Origin: Pseudomonas anatoliensis
Lineage (GTDB): Bacteria; Pseudomonadota; Gammaproteobacteria; Pseudomonadales; Pseudomonadaceae
Length of the DNA: 64,000 bases
NCBI RefSeq assembly: GCF_017976235.1
Contig: NZ_JACVHC010000001.1
Coordinates: 806,001-870,000 of the forward strand
Reading direction: 5' to 3'
The position numbers and the translations under genes are program-made. The notes beneath the pieces were generated by a model that was not told the origin of the DNA, ran no database searches, and worked only from the letters and a program-made list of their open reading frames with translations. Shown one piece after another: positions 27,566 through 35,794 of the stretch (its first letter is position 1; every line of letters starts with the position of its first letter).

Positions 27566-28471
27566 TCAGCTGTGGTTTTGCTCGGTCAGGCGCTGCACTG
27601 CCAGGCGTCGATAATGCGAAGGCGTCATGCCCTTGAGCTGCTGAAAGCGTCGATTGAAGTTGGAAATATTGTTGAAGCCCGACTCGAAGCACACATCGGT
27701 CACCGGTTTATCGCCATCGGCCAACAATTCGCAGGACTTGCTGATGCGCAAGCGATTGACGAACTCGATGAAGGTGCGCCCGGTCGCCTGTTTGAATACG
27801 CGGCTGAAGTAGGTCGGTGTCATGCCCAGATGCTCGGCGACTTCTTCCAGTGAAATGTCCCGGGCGTAATGGCTGAAGATGTAATCAACGGCGCGGTTGG
27901 TGCGGTCGATATTGTGCTCATCCGCCAATTGCGACGTGGTTGCGCCGGACAACAACTGGAAGTCATCGCTGGCCGCCAGCAATTCCATGAGGATGAAAAA
28001 GTGCCCGAGTCGAGTGATGCCGCGGCTGTCGGCAATTCGCTGCATCAGCGTCATGGCCTGGCCAATCGTGCGTTTGCAGCGGAACTCGATGCCGTATTGA
28101 GCACGCTCCAGTAATGGCGCCAGCGTCTTCAGTTCAGCAAACACCTGATGGCCACTCTCGAACAGCTCGTCGGTGAAGTTGACCAGCATGTCGCGTTTTT
28201 CGACGATTTCATCTTCCGCCACCTGGCTGATCCAGTTGTGGGGCAGATTGGGCCCGGTGAGGAACAGGGTTTGTGGGTAGAAGTTGCCGATGTAGTCGCC
28301 GATGAACACTTTGCCTGAACTGGCGACGATCAGGTGCAGTTCGTATTCCTTGTGGAAATGCCAGCGCACCAGCGGGCAGGGAAAGCCATGCTGACGGTAA
28401 ATGATGGACAACCCGTTATGGTCATCCATCAACTCGTAAGAGGGGTCGGTCACGCGTGCGGTTCGGGTCAT
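27566..28471 (-). CDS. mtlR: AraC-family activator of the mannitol operon
   Basis: 301 residues, the same length as MtlR of P. fluorescens. N-terminal cupin sensor (WHFHKEYELHLIVASSGKVFIGDYIG) and C-terminal double helix-turn-helix (ISLEEVAEHLGMTPTYFSRVFKQATG, VTDVCFESGFNNISNFNRRFQQLKGMTPSHYR). It is encoded upstream of mtlE on the same strand, but a REP pair and the mtlE promoter lie between them. Confidence 0.93.
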   Translation of the reverse strand: MTRTARVTDPSYELMDDHNGLSIIYRQHGFPCPLVRWHFHKEYELHLIVASSGKVFIGDYIGNFYPQTLFLTGPNLPHNWISQVAEDEIVEKRDMLVNFTDELFESGHQVFAELKTLAPLLERAQYGIEFRCKRTIGQAMTLMQRIADSRGITRLGHFFILMELLAASDDFQLLSGATTSQLADEHNIDRTNRAVDYIFSHYARDISLEEVAEHLGMTPTYFSRVFKQATGRTFIEFVNRLRISKSCELLADGDKPVTDVCFESGFNNISNFNRRFQQLKGMTPSHYRRLAVQRLTEQNHS

Positions 28472-28542
28472 GGCTGGGCGCTTTTTTTGTTATCGCCAGG
28501 CGATCATGCCTCGTTCCGCCGGTTGTGCGCCAGCTTGCTGAA

Positions 28543-28564
28543 GGGCCGCGGCTGAAGCGGCCCG
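28543..28564 (-). terminator. Hairpin after the PI-PLC-like gene
   Basis: Seven-bp stem GGGCCGC / GCGGCCC with a 7-nt loop, 9 bp past the PI-PLC-like stop on the minus strand. No T run, so termination is weakly supported. Confidence 0.45.
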
Positions 28565-28572
28565 GCATTGGA

Positions 28573-29469
28573 TCAAGTCACGGCGCCTGTTGTGGATTTT
28601 TTAGCAGCTTTTCCCAGATTCGCTGTCTGGCAAAAAAATACGATTTTGGAGTTTTTAATAAAATCGAAACTGATGATGTTGCAGTGCTCCACCCAATTTC
28701 TTCTCTCAGGATCAAACCAGTCATCAAGGACTTCAAGGATTCTTTGCGGCCCCTCCAAAGTCCAGATGGCTGCCGAGAGCGACCAAAGATAGTCTCTCGA
28801 AGGGGGGCTTTTCATGACTTCGATCACGTAAGCAAACAATGAGGAAGTAGGGTGTAGGGTTTCCTGGACGTAAGAATTTCCAGCCCACTTGTGAACGACC
28901 TGCCCGCAGAACAACTTCCAGTCCAGATCGTAATGCGATGGAGTTGCCACCAACAATCGCTGCGTTCGGCTGACTTTTTTCAATTGTCCAAGAGTGAGGT
29001 GTATGTTTTCTGACGGTATTATGTACTCGCCCAAATGCTTGATCATCATTTCGCTGAAGTACTTGTAATCGAAGGGCTCCTTGCCTCCCTTTAATTCGTG
29101 GAAGTCGAGGATGATGAATTCATTGTAGCTGCGTTCCAGAAAACCTTTGATGTCGCGAACGAGATCTTCCAGCGTGCGCGAGGACAATTCGCTGTTATGC
29201 AGGAAGCGGAATTTTGCGAGTCCGCTGGACTTTGAGTCGTATATCAGGCGCAGGTCAAGCGCCCGCGCACCGCGATTGAGTTGCGAATAAAAAGAGACAT
29301 CCTGACAAACTACCCAGTTTGCGACGAATGGTGCATAAGAGGCCTCCCAGTCACAGCCAGCGTTATGCGTGCCGGGCAATGTCATTTCGAACAATGACAG
29401 ATTGTCAATTTCTGGAGTGCTCCCCATCCATTGATAAGGGAGCAGGTTTTTAAAGGTGTAGTTGTTCAT
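28573..29469 (-). CDS. Phosphatidylinositol-specific phospholipase C X-domain protein
   Basis: 298 residues without a signal peptide. Catalytic-type motifs: His35 in MTLPGTHNAG, LDLR (Asp72, Arg74), and His91 in RFLHNSEL, then FLERSYNEFIILDFHEL. This matches bacterial PI-PLC, a calcium-independent enzyme acting on phosphatidylinositol or related lipids. ATG at 29469 has AGGA upstream. Substrate and secretion route are unknown; bacteria generally lack much PI, so a eukaryotic target is plausible. Moderately AT-rich. Confidence 0.85.
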   Translation of the reverse strand: MNNYTFKNLLPYQWMGSTPEIDNLSLFEMTLPGTHNAGCDWEASYAPFVANWVVCQDVSFYSQLNRGARALDLRLIYDSKSSGLAKFRFLHNSELSSRTLEDLVRDIKGFLERSYNEFIILDFHELKGGKEPFDYKYFSEMMIKHLGEYIIPSENIHLTLGQLKKVSRTQRLLVATPSHYDLDWKLFCGQVVHKWAGNSYVQETLHPTSSLFAYVIEVMKSPPSRDYLWSLSAAIWTLEGPQRILEVLDDWFDPERRNWVEHCNIISFDFIKNSKIVFFCQTANLGKAAKKSTTGAVT

Positions 29470-29588
29470 GTTGTATCCTGCGTAATTCAAAAAGTGCGAA
29501 TAACGTTCGCACAGGCAGGATGTTTATAAGTCTGGGTTGTTGGTTCGCCAATAGCCGATGTAATACAAGTTTTGTAGTGCTGGTGTCT

Positions 29589-30893
29589 TTATGCCTGGGT
29601 CGACAGGGTGTTGTTGTTTTTGGCTTCAATCCACTGAGCCATATATTGTGTGCTTTTGTGGGCATGATGGCGCAACATGCTGCCGATAAAATTATTGGCT
29701 CGCAGTGATTGTAAGTTTATTTTGCATTCTTGCAGTTTCGCGATGAGCGCTGGTCCATGGGTTTTCTGTTGGTAACGCTCGCTCAATAACCTGTCGCCAG
29801 CCAGGCTGGCAGCTTGCCAGTAAGTTTCGTCCTTATATAACTTGATCGCGCAGTCGGCGAATTCAGTCGCGGTACGGGTGACATCTCCAGGCCATCGGCA
29901 TTCACCGTGCATGCCCTCGGCACCGATCGGCGTTGTGACACTCGGAGTGCGGCAAAGCATCGCGTCAACGAGCTTGCCCTTGATCCCGGCGCCAAAGCGC
30001 AGAGGCGCCAGACAGACCCGCGCCGCAGACATGACCTGCAATGCATCTTCAGCCCAGTTCATTACATGAAAGCCCTGCGCCGCGTTGTGCAGAGCCGTGG
30101 CTTTGGGGGGCGTGTAGGCGCCGTAAATGTGCAGTTGTGCTTCAGGCAATTGTTGGCGAATAAGCGGCCAGATGGTCGATTTCATCCAGAGCACGGCATC
30201 CCAGTTGGGGGCATGACGGAAATTGCCGATACTCAGAAAATGTTCCCGATCTTCGAAGGTTCGCGCTGGTGCCTCTGGCAGGTCAACCATCAGTGGACAC
30301 CAATGCAGCAACTGGCGCGGTAAACCGAACTGTTCGACCAGTAACTCGATTTCCACTTCGGAAATCATCAGGTTCAAGTCACAACGATACAACGCCGCAA
30401 TTTCCCGTTTGGCCAGGTCGGTGGTAGCCATCAATTCGAATTCTTCGCGCAACGCAGGAATAAACAAATCGCTGAAGTCATCCTGATCGTTATTGGCTTT
30501 CAGACGATCCTTGAGCCGTTGATGGCGGGCATGTCGCAAGCTTTGCAGATCAGATGTTTCCAGAACACGCAGGGCGCCTGGACAGTGCTTTTCAACCCGC
30601 CAACCGAACTGCTCTTCCATCATGAACTGGTCGAACAACACAATGTCGGGCGCCAGGTCACTGATGAAGGTATCGAAGCTGCTGTTATTGAGTTCGATCG
30701 GCACCTCGCGGATCCCCAGTGCACACAAATCGGCCTTGTGCTCACCGGGACCTGCCGGGCTGCTGAAGGTAATCTCCCAGCCTTGCTCCAGGAACGTCTC
30801 GAGAATCTGCATCACGTGCCCGCTGGCGGCGGAGGAGCGGGGTTCGGGCCAGACGTAACCAATGACGAGAACTTTGGTTGCAGGCTGGCTCAT
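29589..30893 (-). CDS. GT4-type glycosyltransferase
   Basis: 434-residue GT-B fold protein. N-terminal acceptor domain begins KVLVIGYVWPEPRSSAASGHVMQIL. The donor-binding half has HFLSIGNFRHAPNWDAVLWM, QLHIYGAY, VCLAPLRFGAGIKGKLVDAMLCRTPSVTTPIGAEGM with the EX7E-like region (here GAGIKGK..A). Start at ATG 30893 with AGGAA upstream. Lies between the PI-PLC-like gene and the toxin-like block. Donor and acceptor are unknown. Confidence 0.85.
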   Translation of the reverse strand: MSQPATKVLVIGYVWPEPRSSAASGHVMQILETFLEQGWEITFSSPAGPGEHKADLCALGIREVPIELNNSSFDTFISDLAPDIVLFDQFMMEEQFGWRVEKHCPGALRVLETSDLQSLRHARHQRLKDRLKANNDQDDFSDLFIPALREEFELMATTDLAKREIAALYRCDLNLMISEVEIELLVEQFGLPRQLLHWCPLMVDLPEAPARTFEDREHFLSIGNFRHAPNWDAVLWMKSTIWPLIRQQLPEAQLHIYGAYTPPKATALHNAAQGFHVMNWAEDALQVMSAARVCLAPLRFGAGIKGKLVDAMLCRTPSVTTPIGAEGMHGECRWPGDVTRTATEFADCAIKLYKDETYWQAASLAGDRLLSERYQQKTHGPALIAKLQECKINLQSLRANNFIGSMLRHHAHKSTQYMAQWIEAKNNNTLSTQA

Positions 30894-30943
30894 AACGCGG
30901 ATTCCTAAACGTACGGTGGGAAAAAAACAGCGCGGATTAAAAC

Positions 30944-30968
30944 ACAAACCGGACGGTGTCCGGTTTGT
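30944..30968 (-). terminator. Terminator after the metallopeptidase toxin gene
   Basis: Perfect 11-bp stem ACAAACCGGAC / GTCCGGTTTGT with a 3-nt loop, followed on the minus strand by GTTTTAA. Six bp beyond the stop at 30974. Confidence 0.8.
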
Positions 30969-30973
30969 CTATA

Positions 30974-32029
30974 TCAGGTAATCGGCGTGCCGAGGTTGAC
31001 CAGGACCGGTTGGTCCAGGAAGCGCTCGGGGTGGGCGTGGTATACCGGGAAACGGATTGCGTCGATGTTCAACTCGAACATAGGGCGCTCGGTTTTGATC
31101 TGGTCGAGCAGACCCACGGCCAGTTCATAGGAGTCGGCATTGAGTAGTGCCGGATTTTGACGCACCAACAGCGGTTGACTGGCGGCGCTGGAGTCAAGAA
31201 TCTTCCAGTCGCCTGGTCGCGCCAATACCGCGTGGGGATTGTCCGGGAACCGCGGGTGAGCCCGGGTCGAACTCCTTGCCAAATCAACCAGCGAGGTGAC
31301 GTCTAATTGGGAAAACGGGGTCACATGCCCGTAATACAAATCGAGCGTTCCTGGTGCACCGTGCGATAACTCATGGATTAGCACGTCGGCGATCCGGCTG
31401 TCGTCGTAACGGCTGGTGCGGTAGAACTCATCCATCTGGTCGGGAAATATCTTCAAAAAGCGTTTGAACGAACCCGCAGGATCGTCAACATTTTTCCTGG
31501 CTGCTTTCCACTGTTTATAGTCCGTAGTTCGCAAGGCTGCCAAGGCGTTGACGGGGTCTTTCTTGAACGACATGTTGGCCAGTGAGACACCGTTGAGATC
31601 GTGGCGCATGGCACGCAGTCTCTGCAGCACATGTTTCAGGGCATCGTCGGAATATGTCCCGAATACGTGTTCAAAAACCAGTCGAACCTGGGCCTCCCAG
31701 TTAGGGTCGGTACATACGCTAATGGCGTTATCCAGCTTGCTTTTGGCGAGGGGCAGCGACCTTTTCAAGTAACGCCGGGTGTAACCGTGCGGCTTGAAGC
31801 GCGCAAAAAAACGCCGCAAAGGCGAAAAATCCAGAATCTTGAAATTCGGCAGCTTCGGTCCCCAGGCGCCGCCTGTCTTGAAGTGCAGCGCATGCCACTC
31901 GTTGTTGCGTTGCAGGGCCACGAGTTCGAGCGGTTCAGCCAGATCATCGACCGCTTTCCACTGGCCTTGCATGAGATCAGTGCGCTTGGCGGCCTTGATC
32001 AAATCATAGGATTGCGAGCTGCCGCTCAA
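30974..32029 (-). CDS. M35-type (aspzincin) metallopeptidase domain, in frame with the upstream toxin ORF
   Basis: If read from TTG at 32029 it is 351 residues; the frame is open back to the TAA at 32065-32063 that ends the upstream protein, and the 11 codons between also read as protein. The zinc site HELSH (219-223) and GTLDLYYG (227-234, aspzincin GTxDxxYG) are followed by NADSYE (297-302), as in M35 deuterolysin-type enzymes. The N-terminal 60 residues (YDLIKAAKRTDLMQGQWKAV...EWHALH) resemble linkers inside large Pseudomonas toxins. Most likely the cytotoxic C terminus of one 1,300-aa protein split by a stop. No Shine-Dalgarno precedes the TTG. Confidence 0.75.
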   Translation of the reverse strand: MSGSSQSYDLIKAAKRTDLMQGQWKAVDDLAEPLELVALQRNNEWHALHFKTGGAWGPKLPNFKILDFSPLRRFFARFKPHGYTRRYLKRSLPLAKSKLDNAISVCTDPNWEAQVRLVFEHVFGTYSDDALKHVLQRLRAMRHDLNGVSLANMSFKKDPVNALAALRTTDYKQWKAARKNVDDPAGSFKRFLKIFPDQMDEFYRTSRYDDSRIADVLIHELSHGAPGTLDLYYGHVTPFSQLDVTSLVDLARSSTRAHPRFPDNPHAVLARPGDWKILDSSAASQPLLVRQNPALLNADSYELAVGLLDQIKTERPMFELNIDAIRFPVYHAHPERFLDQPVLVNLGTPIT

Positions 32030-32062
32030 TCTGCGGATTTGACTGCTGGCAACTTCCAGAGC

Positions 32063-34933
32063 TTACGAACTGCGCTTGGACAACAACAGCGCCCCACGCT
32101 TGGCCAACCGCGCACCCTTTTGCGCCAGATCGGGTAAACCGTCCAGTGGATTGACCACAGCGACAGCAAATCTGAGCGAGGCTTTGGCGATACTCAAGAC
32201 CTTTGCGGTGGTAGATACAGATTTGGTCACGATGTTCGCCACCGTAACACCCAGACCGACCAGCAAACCGACCAAGGCCAGACCGTCCAGAATGCAGCCT
32301 CCGATGCCTTCGGAAACACGCGGTGCATCACCGGACTGGATATCCTCAATGCATTTTTTGAAAGGCACGACCAGATCCACGAGGAATTTATCCACCACCC
32401 TGTTGTGCTGACGCAATACCTGCAGCTCGGTCTGCGTATTCAGCGATGCATACATTTCTTCGCGAGTCAGAACAGGGTGATAGGTCAGCACCCAATCAGT
32501 CAGTTCTTTCAGCGCCGGAGCGAAGAACAGTGCTACTTGCCCGACATTGTCTGCCTTCAGGTGCATCTGACATAGTTTTTCCACCACGACGCTGGATGTC
32601 ATGCCACTGCGGGGTTCGCTGCCACTGGCATAGGCACTGAAGTCCAGTGGCCAGACGTGGTCTTGATTTTTCTTCTGGAAATCGGTTTTTTTTCCTGTGT
32701 ACGAGAGCTGGGGATTCTGATTGATCACACCGGTCTTCCGTAACATCAACGCCAGTTCGGGGCACTCCCGGCACAATCCCCTCAATGTGAATAGCTCGTA
32801 GCTTCGGGTCACCCCCGCGGACTGGGTGCACAGAATGACGCCAAAGCGACCTTTTTTCGCGTCGCGATGATTCTGGGTTTCCTCGAAGGCGTTGATAGGA
32901 TTGGCTGTTTCGCGAACGGTATAGATCGAGACATGGCCGTTCATCAGTGCTTGTCTGTCGCGGTTGGGCAGATTGCAAATGGCAAGCTTGATCAACGCGT
33001 CCCGACCCGCCTGCAATTCTTCATAATATTGTGTGAATGCGCGATCAAAGATCGTGGCTGCGGGCTCCAGCTCATTCAGACGTTGAAAAGCGCCCACGGG
33101 TGCCGCGAAGTTAGCTGCGGTTTTGTATTTCGAGGTCAGCTTGCCGTTTTCGCTCAAATCACCGGACATGTAGAGGTCAACCACGCTGAGGCGTAACTTA
33201 CGCAGTTCGCTTAAGGCGAAATGGCTCATACCTCGTCCATCCAGTGAATAGTCGAATATTTCCTCGGCCAGCCCCTTCAAGTTGAGTGAGCCCAGAAGGT
33301 CGAGCCAGTTGCGGTCAGTGAAGGATTTATCGTATTTGATCGAAAACGCTTTACGTTGCAGGTAATCACCAGGTGCAAGAACTTGCTGTAGCGCTTTTAG
33401 CGACAACTTTGTTCGGTCGGGCGCGACGCCTGACAGACCTTTTTCGGATTGGTGCAATGCATCGCTGTAACGGTCGAAGTATGTAGCCGCTTTTAAAAAC
33501 GTTTCGTGGCTGTAATCCTTTCCCTGTGCATAAGGGACAAGATTATTCATCACTGCCCAGTTGATGACCGGCAAGGCGGACGTTAATTCCTGCAGTGTGC
33601 GCTGATCGCTGCTAATTGGGCTCAGTTCGGAAAACGCTATGATGTCCGCGTAACTCAACAAGCGCGCGGCTCCGGGCGTGGCCAGTTCAATCGTCGCGAC
33701 TGTTTGCGACAGCACGACCCAACCTGCCTTACCCAATGTCAACTCCGCCGGTGTATCGGCGATCAAAAATTCGGGCGCTGTCCCGGACAACAGCAGGTGT
33801 GCTGCGATTTGCACATTGGTCGCTTCAATTGCCGTGGTTTGCAGCAAGTGCTGTTCAAGGTTCTCGACGACGTCCGCAGGGGTCAATGACGCGTTGTTCG
33901 GGTGGTACATGTCGAACCCGGCAATGACTGCGCTGTGGTGTTGCAGTGTAGGAATGATGTCAATGATCAATGCGGATACGACCAGATGCATGATTTGCAT
34001 GCGGGCGACCTCGCTATCGTCTTGTTCAAGATTCCAGTTCAGCCGGGTATGCATCGTTGCGCCTAAGGCCTGCGCCTTGGGTTTTTTCAGGAACTGTTCA
34101 ATAAAAGTAGCGGCATGCTGTCTGCGATCAGCAACGCCTATTTCATTGAAATTGTTGTAAGGAACGATGTGCTGAAACAGCGATGTCGCCCCGCCGGTGG
34201 TTTCCTCGATCAACGCTTTGATGGTCTGGCGGTCAGCATCGGTGAGTCGAAAGGGGCTGTCTTGCGCGGCGAAGATCAACTCGTGATAGTTGCCCAGTGG
34301 CGGGGGGGGCGGTAATTTGAACGTGAGATGCGCGATCAATTGCCTGGCTTCCAGCACCGTGTGGGGCAGGTCGTGTTTTTGAAAGCGAAGCCACTGTCCG
34401 ACGCTGATGTATTTCCCGATAAGTACTCGGCCACCAAGGTTGGCTGCACATTCGGCGAGCAGGGTAAGATCCTCGCTAAGATAGGTGGTGACAAGCGAAT
34501 CCGTGCTCATATCAAACCAGTCACGATCAGGAGGTTCTATCAGACCGGATGAGTTATCCAGATCCAGCCAGAAGTCATCATCGAGTCCGCGCAGTCTGGC
34601 GTTTTCATCAACTTCAAACACTGTTTCTTCGCAGAAAATGTATCTGTCATCCAGTAGGAGAAAGGCATCCCTTTTCGTGAGCTTCTGCAATTCTATTCGC
34701 GCAAATTCACAGGCATGATCGAAAGTGCTGTCGGTGACTCGTGAGGCGAATAACTTATTGAGGTCCAGGGTTTCTTCGTCGGTGCGCTCGCCGATTTTTG
34801 CTTTGATGGCAGCAAGAATATTGTTTTTTTCTTCAATGTCCCGTTGTTCCGGAGCATTGAAATTTGAGGGGGCAAGTTTTCCGTCACGCTGCTCGACGAG
34901 ACTTTGTTTTGGTGATGGCTTCACTGATTTCAT
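32063..34933 (-). CDS. Large toxin-like protein (N-terminal part of a split polymorphic toxin)
   Basis: 956 residues from the ATG at 34933 (MKSVKPSPKQS); a TTG at 34978 is the alternative and neither has a good ribosome site. The body is helical with no recognised catalytic motif, and includes DLDNSSGLIEPPDRDWFD and a proline run LPPPPPLG. A hydrophobic segment near the end (GGCILDGLALVGLLVGLGVTV) is followed by a lysine-rich region. The architecture resembles large Pseudomonas toxins of the DUF6543/dermonecrotic type, but I cannot name the family with certainty. It ends at TAA just before the in-frame metallopeptidase domain. More AT-rich than the core. Confidence 0.7.
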   Translation of the reverse strand: MKSVKPSPKQSLVEQRDGKLAPSNFNAPEQRDIEEKNNILAAIKAKIGERTDEETLDLNKLFASRVTDSTFDHACEFARIELQKLTKRDAFLLLDDRYIFCEETVFEVDENARLRGLDDDFWLDLDNSSGLIEPPDRDWFDMSTDSLVTTYLSEDLTLLAECAANLGGRVLIGKYISVGQWLRFQKHDLPHTVLEARQLIAHLTFKLPPPPPLGNYHELIFAAQDSPFRLTDADRQTIKALIEETTGGATSLFQHIVPYNNFNEIGVADRRQHAATFIEQFLKKPKAQALGATMHTRLNWNLEQDDSEVARMQIMHLVVSALIIDIIPTLQHHSAVIAGFDMYHPNNASLTPADVVENLEQHLLQTTAIEATNVQIAAHLLLSGTAPEFLIADTPAELTLGKAGWVVLSQTVATIELATPGAARLLSYADIIAFSELSPISSDQRTLQELTSALPVINWAVMNNLVPYAQGKDYSHETFLKAATYFDRYSDALHQSEKGLSGVAPDRTKLSLKALQQVLAPGDYLQRKAFSIKYDKSFTDRNWLDLLGSLNLKGLAEEIFDYSLDGRGMSHFALSELRKLRLSVVDLYMSGDLSENGKLTSKYKTAANFAAPVGAFQRLNELEPAATIFDRAFTQYYEELQAGRDALIKLAICNLPNRDRQALMNGHVSIYTVRETANPINAFEETQNHRDAKKGRFGVILCTQSAGVTRSYELFTLRGLCRECPELALMLRKTGVINQNPQLSYTGKKTDFQKKNQDHVWPLDFSAYASGSEPRSGMTSSVVVEKLCQMHLKADNVGQVALFFAPALKELTDWVLTYHPVLTREEMYASLNTQTELQVLRQHNRVVDKFLVDLVVPFKKCIEDIQSGDAPRVSEGIGGCILDGLALVGLLVGLGVTVANIVTKSVSTTAKVLSIAKASLRFAVAVVNPLDGLPDLAQKGARLAKRGALLLSKRSS

Positions 34934-35078
34934 CCTTGTCAGTTGCTTGTAGTTCCTCTCCGGCCTTGGTGAGTTCAATTAGGTGAAACACACAGGTAAG
35001 TGTTTGCGCCGTTAGGTGGGCGCACAGTAAATCTGTTTTCGCGACTTTTAAAGTTTAAAAGAGTTGCAAGTTGTGCAG

Positions 35079-35106
35079 CGCAACAGACCGGTAATAGTCT
35101 GTTGCG
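35079..35106. terminator. Perfect hairpin between toxin promoter and response regulator
   Basis: Ten-bp perfect stem CGCAACAGAC / GTCTGTTGCG with an 8-nt loop, 63 bp past the response-regulator stop (minus strand). No T run, so its role as terminator is uncertain. The remaining 34934-35168 region is AT-rich with no gene and probably carries the toxin promoter. Confidence 0.45.
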
Positions 35107-35168
35107 TAAATGATCGATTGAACCCCGTGTTCGAGGTTATTTTGCTTAAAAGGTGAAGGGCGAACACG

Positions 35169-35531
35169 TTATGGTTTAAGTATTCCCTTCACTTTGTCGC
35201 GCAGCTGGTCAATCGAAAAAGGTTTGCCGATAACGTGCATGCCATCTGGCACATCGATACTTTCGGCGTAACCACTGGCAAACAGGATTGGCAGTTCGGG
35301 GCGAATTTTACGCGCTTCCAGTGCCAGCTCACGGCCATCCATACCGGGTAAACCGACATCCGTCATCATCAGATCAATATGCTTGGCCGTATCCACGAGA
35401 ATTTCCAGCGCCTGCTCGCTGCCGTCCGCTTCCAGCACTGTGAATTCCAGTTCCTCCAGCACATCGACGATCAGCATGCGCACGATGGCGTCGTCTTCGA
35501 CGACCAGGATGGTGGAAAGGGTGGCGGACAT
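35169..35531 (-). CDS. Single-domain response regulator
   Basis: 120-residue CheY-like receiver. Acidic pair VVEDD near residue 12, phospho-acceptor Asp in LMMTDVGLPGMDG, conserved Lys in VIGKPFS. No output domain. ATG at 35531 (MSATLSTILVVEDD); the frame is open far upstream but the receiver fold starts here. Divergent from the hybrid kinase at 35795, which likely phosphorylates it. Confidence 0.88.
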   Translation of the reverse strand: MSATLSTILVVEDDAIVRMLIVDVLEELEFTVLEADGSEQALEILVDTAKHIDLMMTDVGLPGMDGRELALEARKIRPELPILFASGYAESIDVPDGMHVIGKPFSIDQLRDKVKGILKP

Positions 35532-35794
35532 AATTAAGCTCTCAAGGGTAGGAATCGGGTGCGCCGGTCGATCAAAAATACCGTGCTTTTGCATGAGTAA
35601 GTGGCGCATAGCCACAAGTTCCCGGTTTGATACAAAAAAGATTAGCAGCTGCGGGGCGCGCAAGGATAACTGTTGGCACGCATCCACGCGCAGGCAAATG
35701 TAGGAATTTGCTGCCAAATTCGTCAGAAAAATGGATCCAGGCCGGTGTTTTGGGGCAAACTCTCGGGTTTTCAACAGTTCGACAAGGCTGCCCC

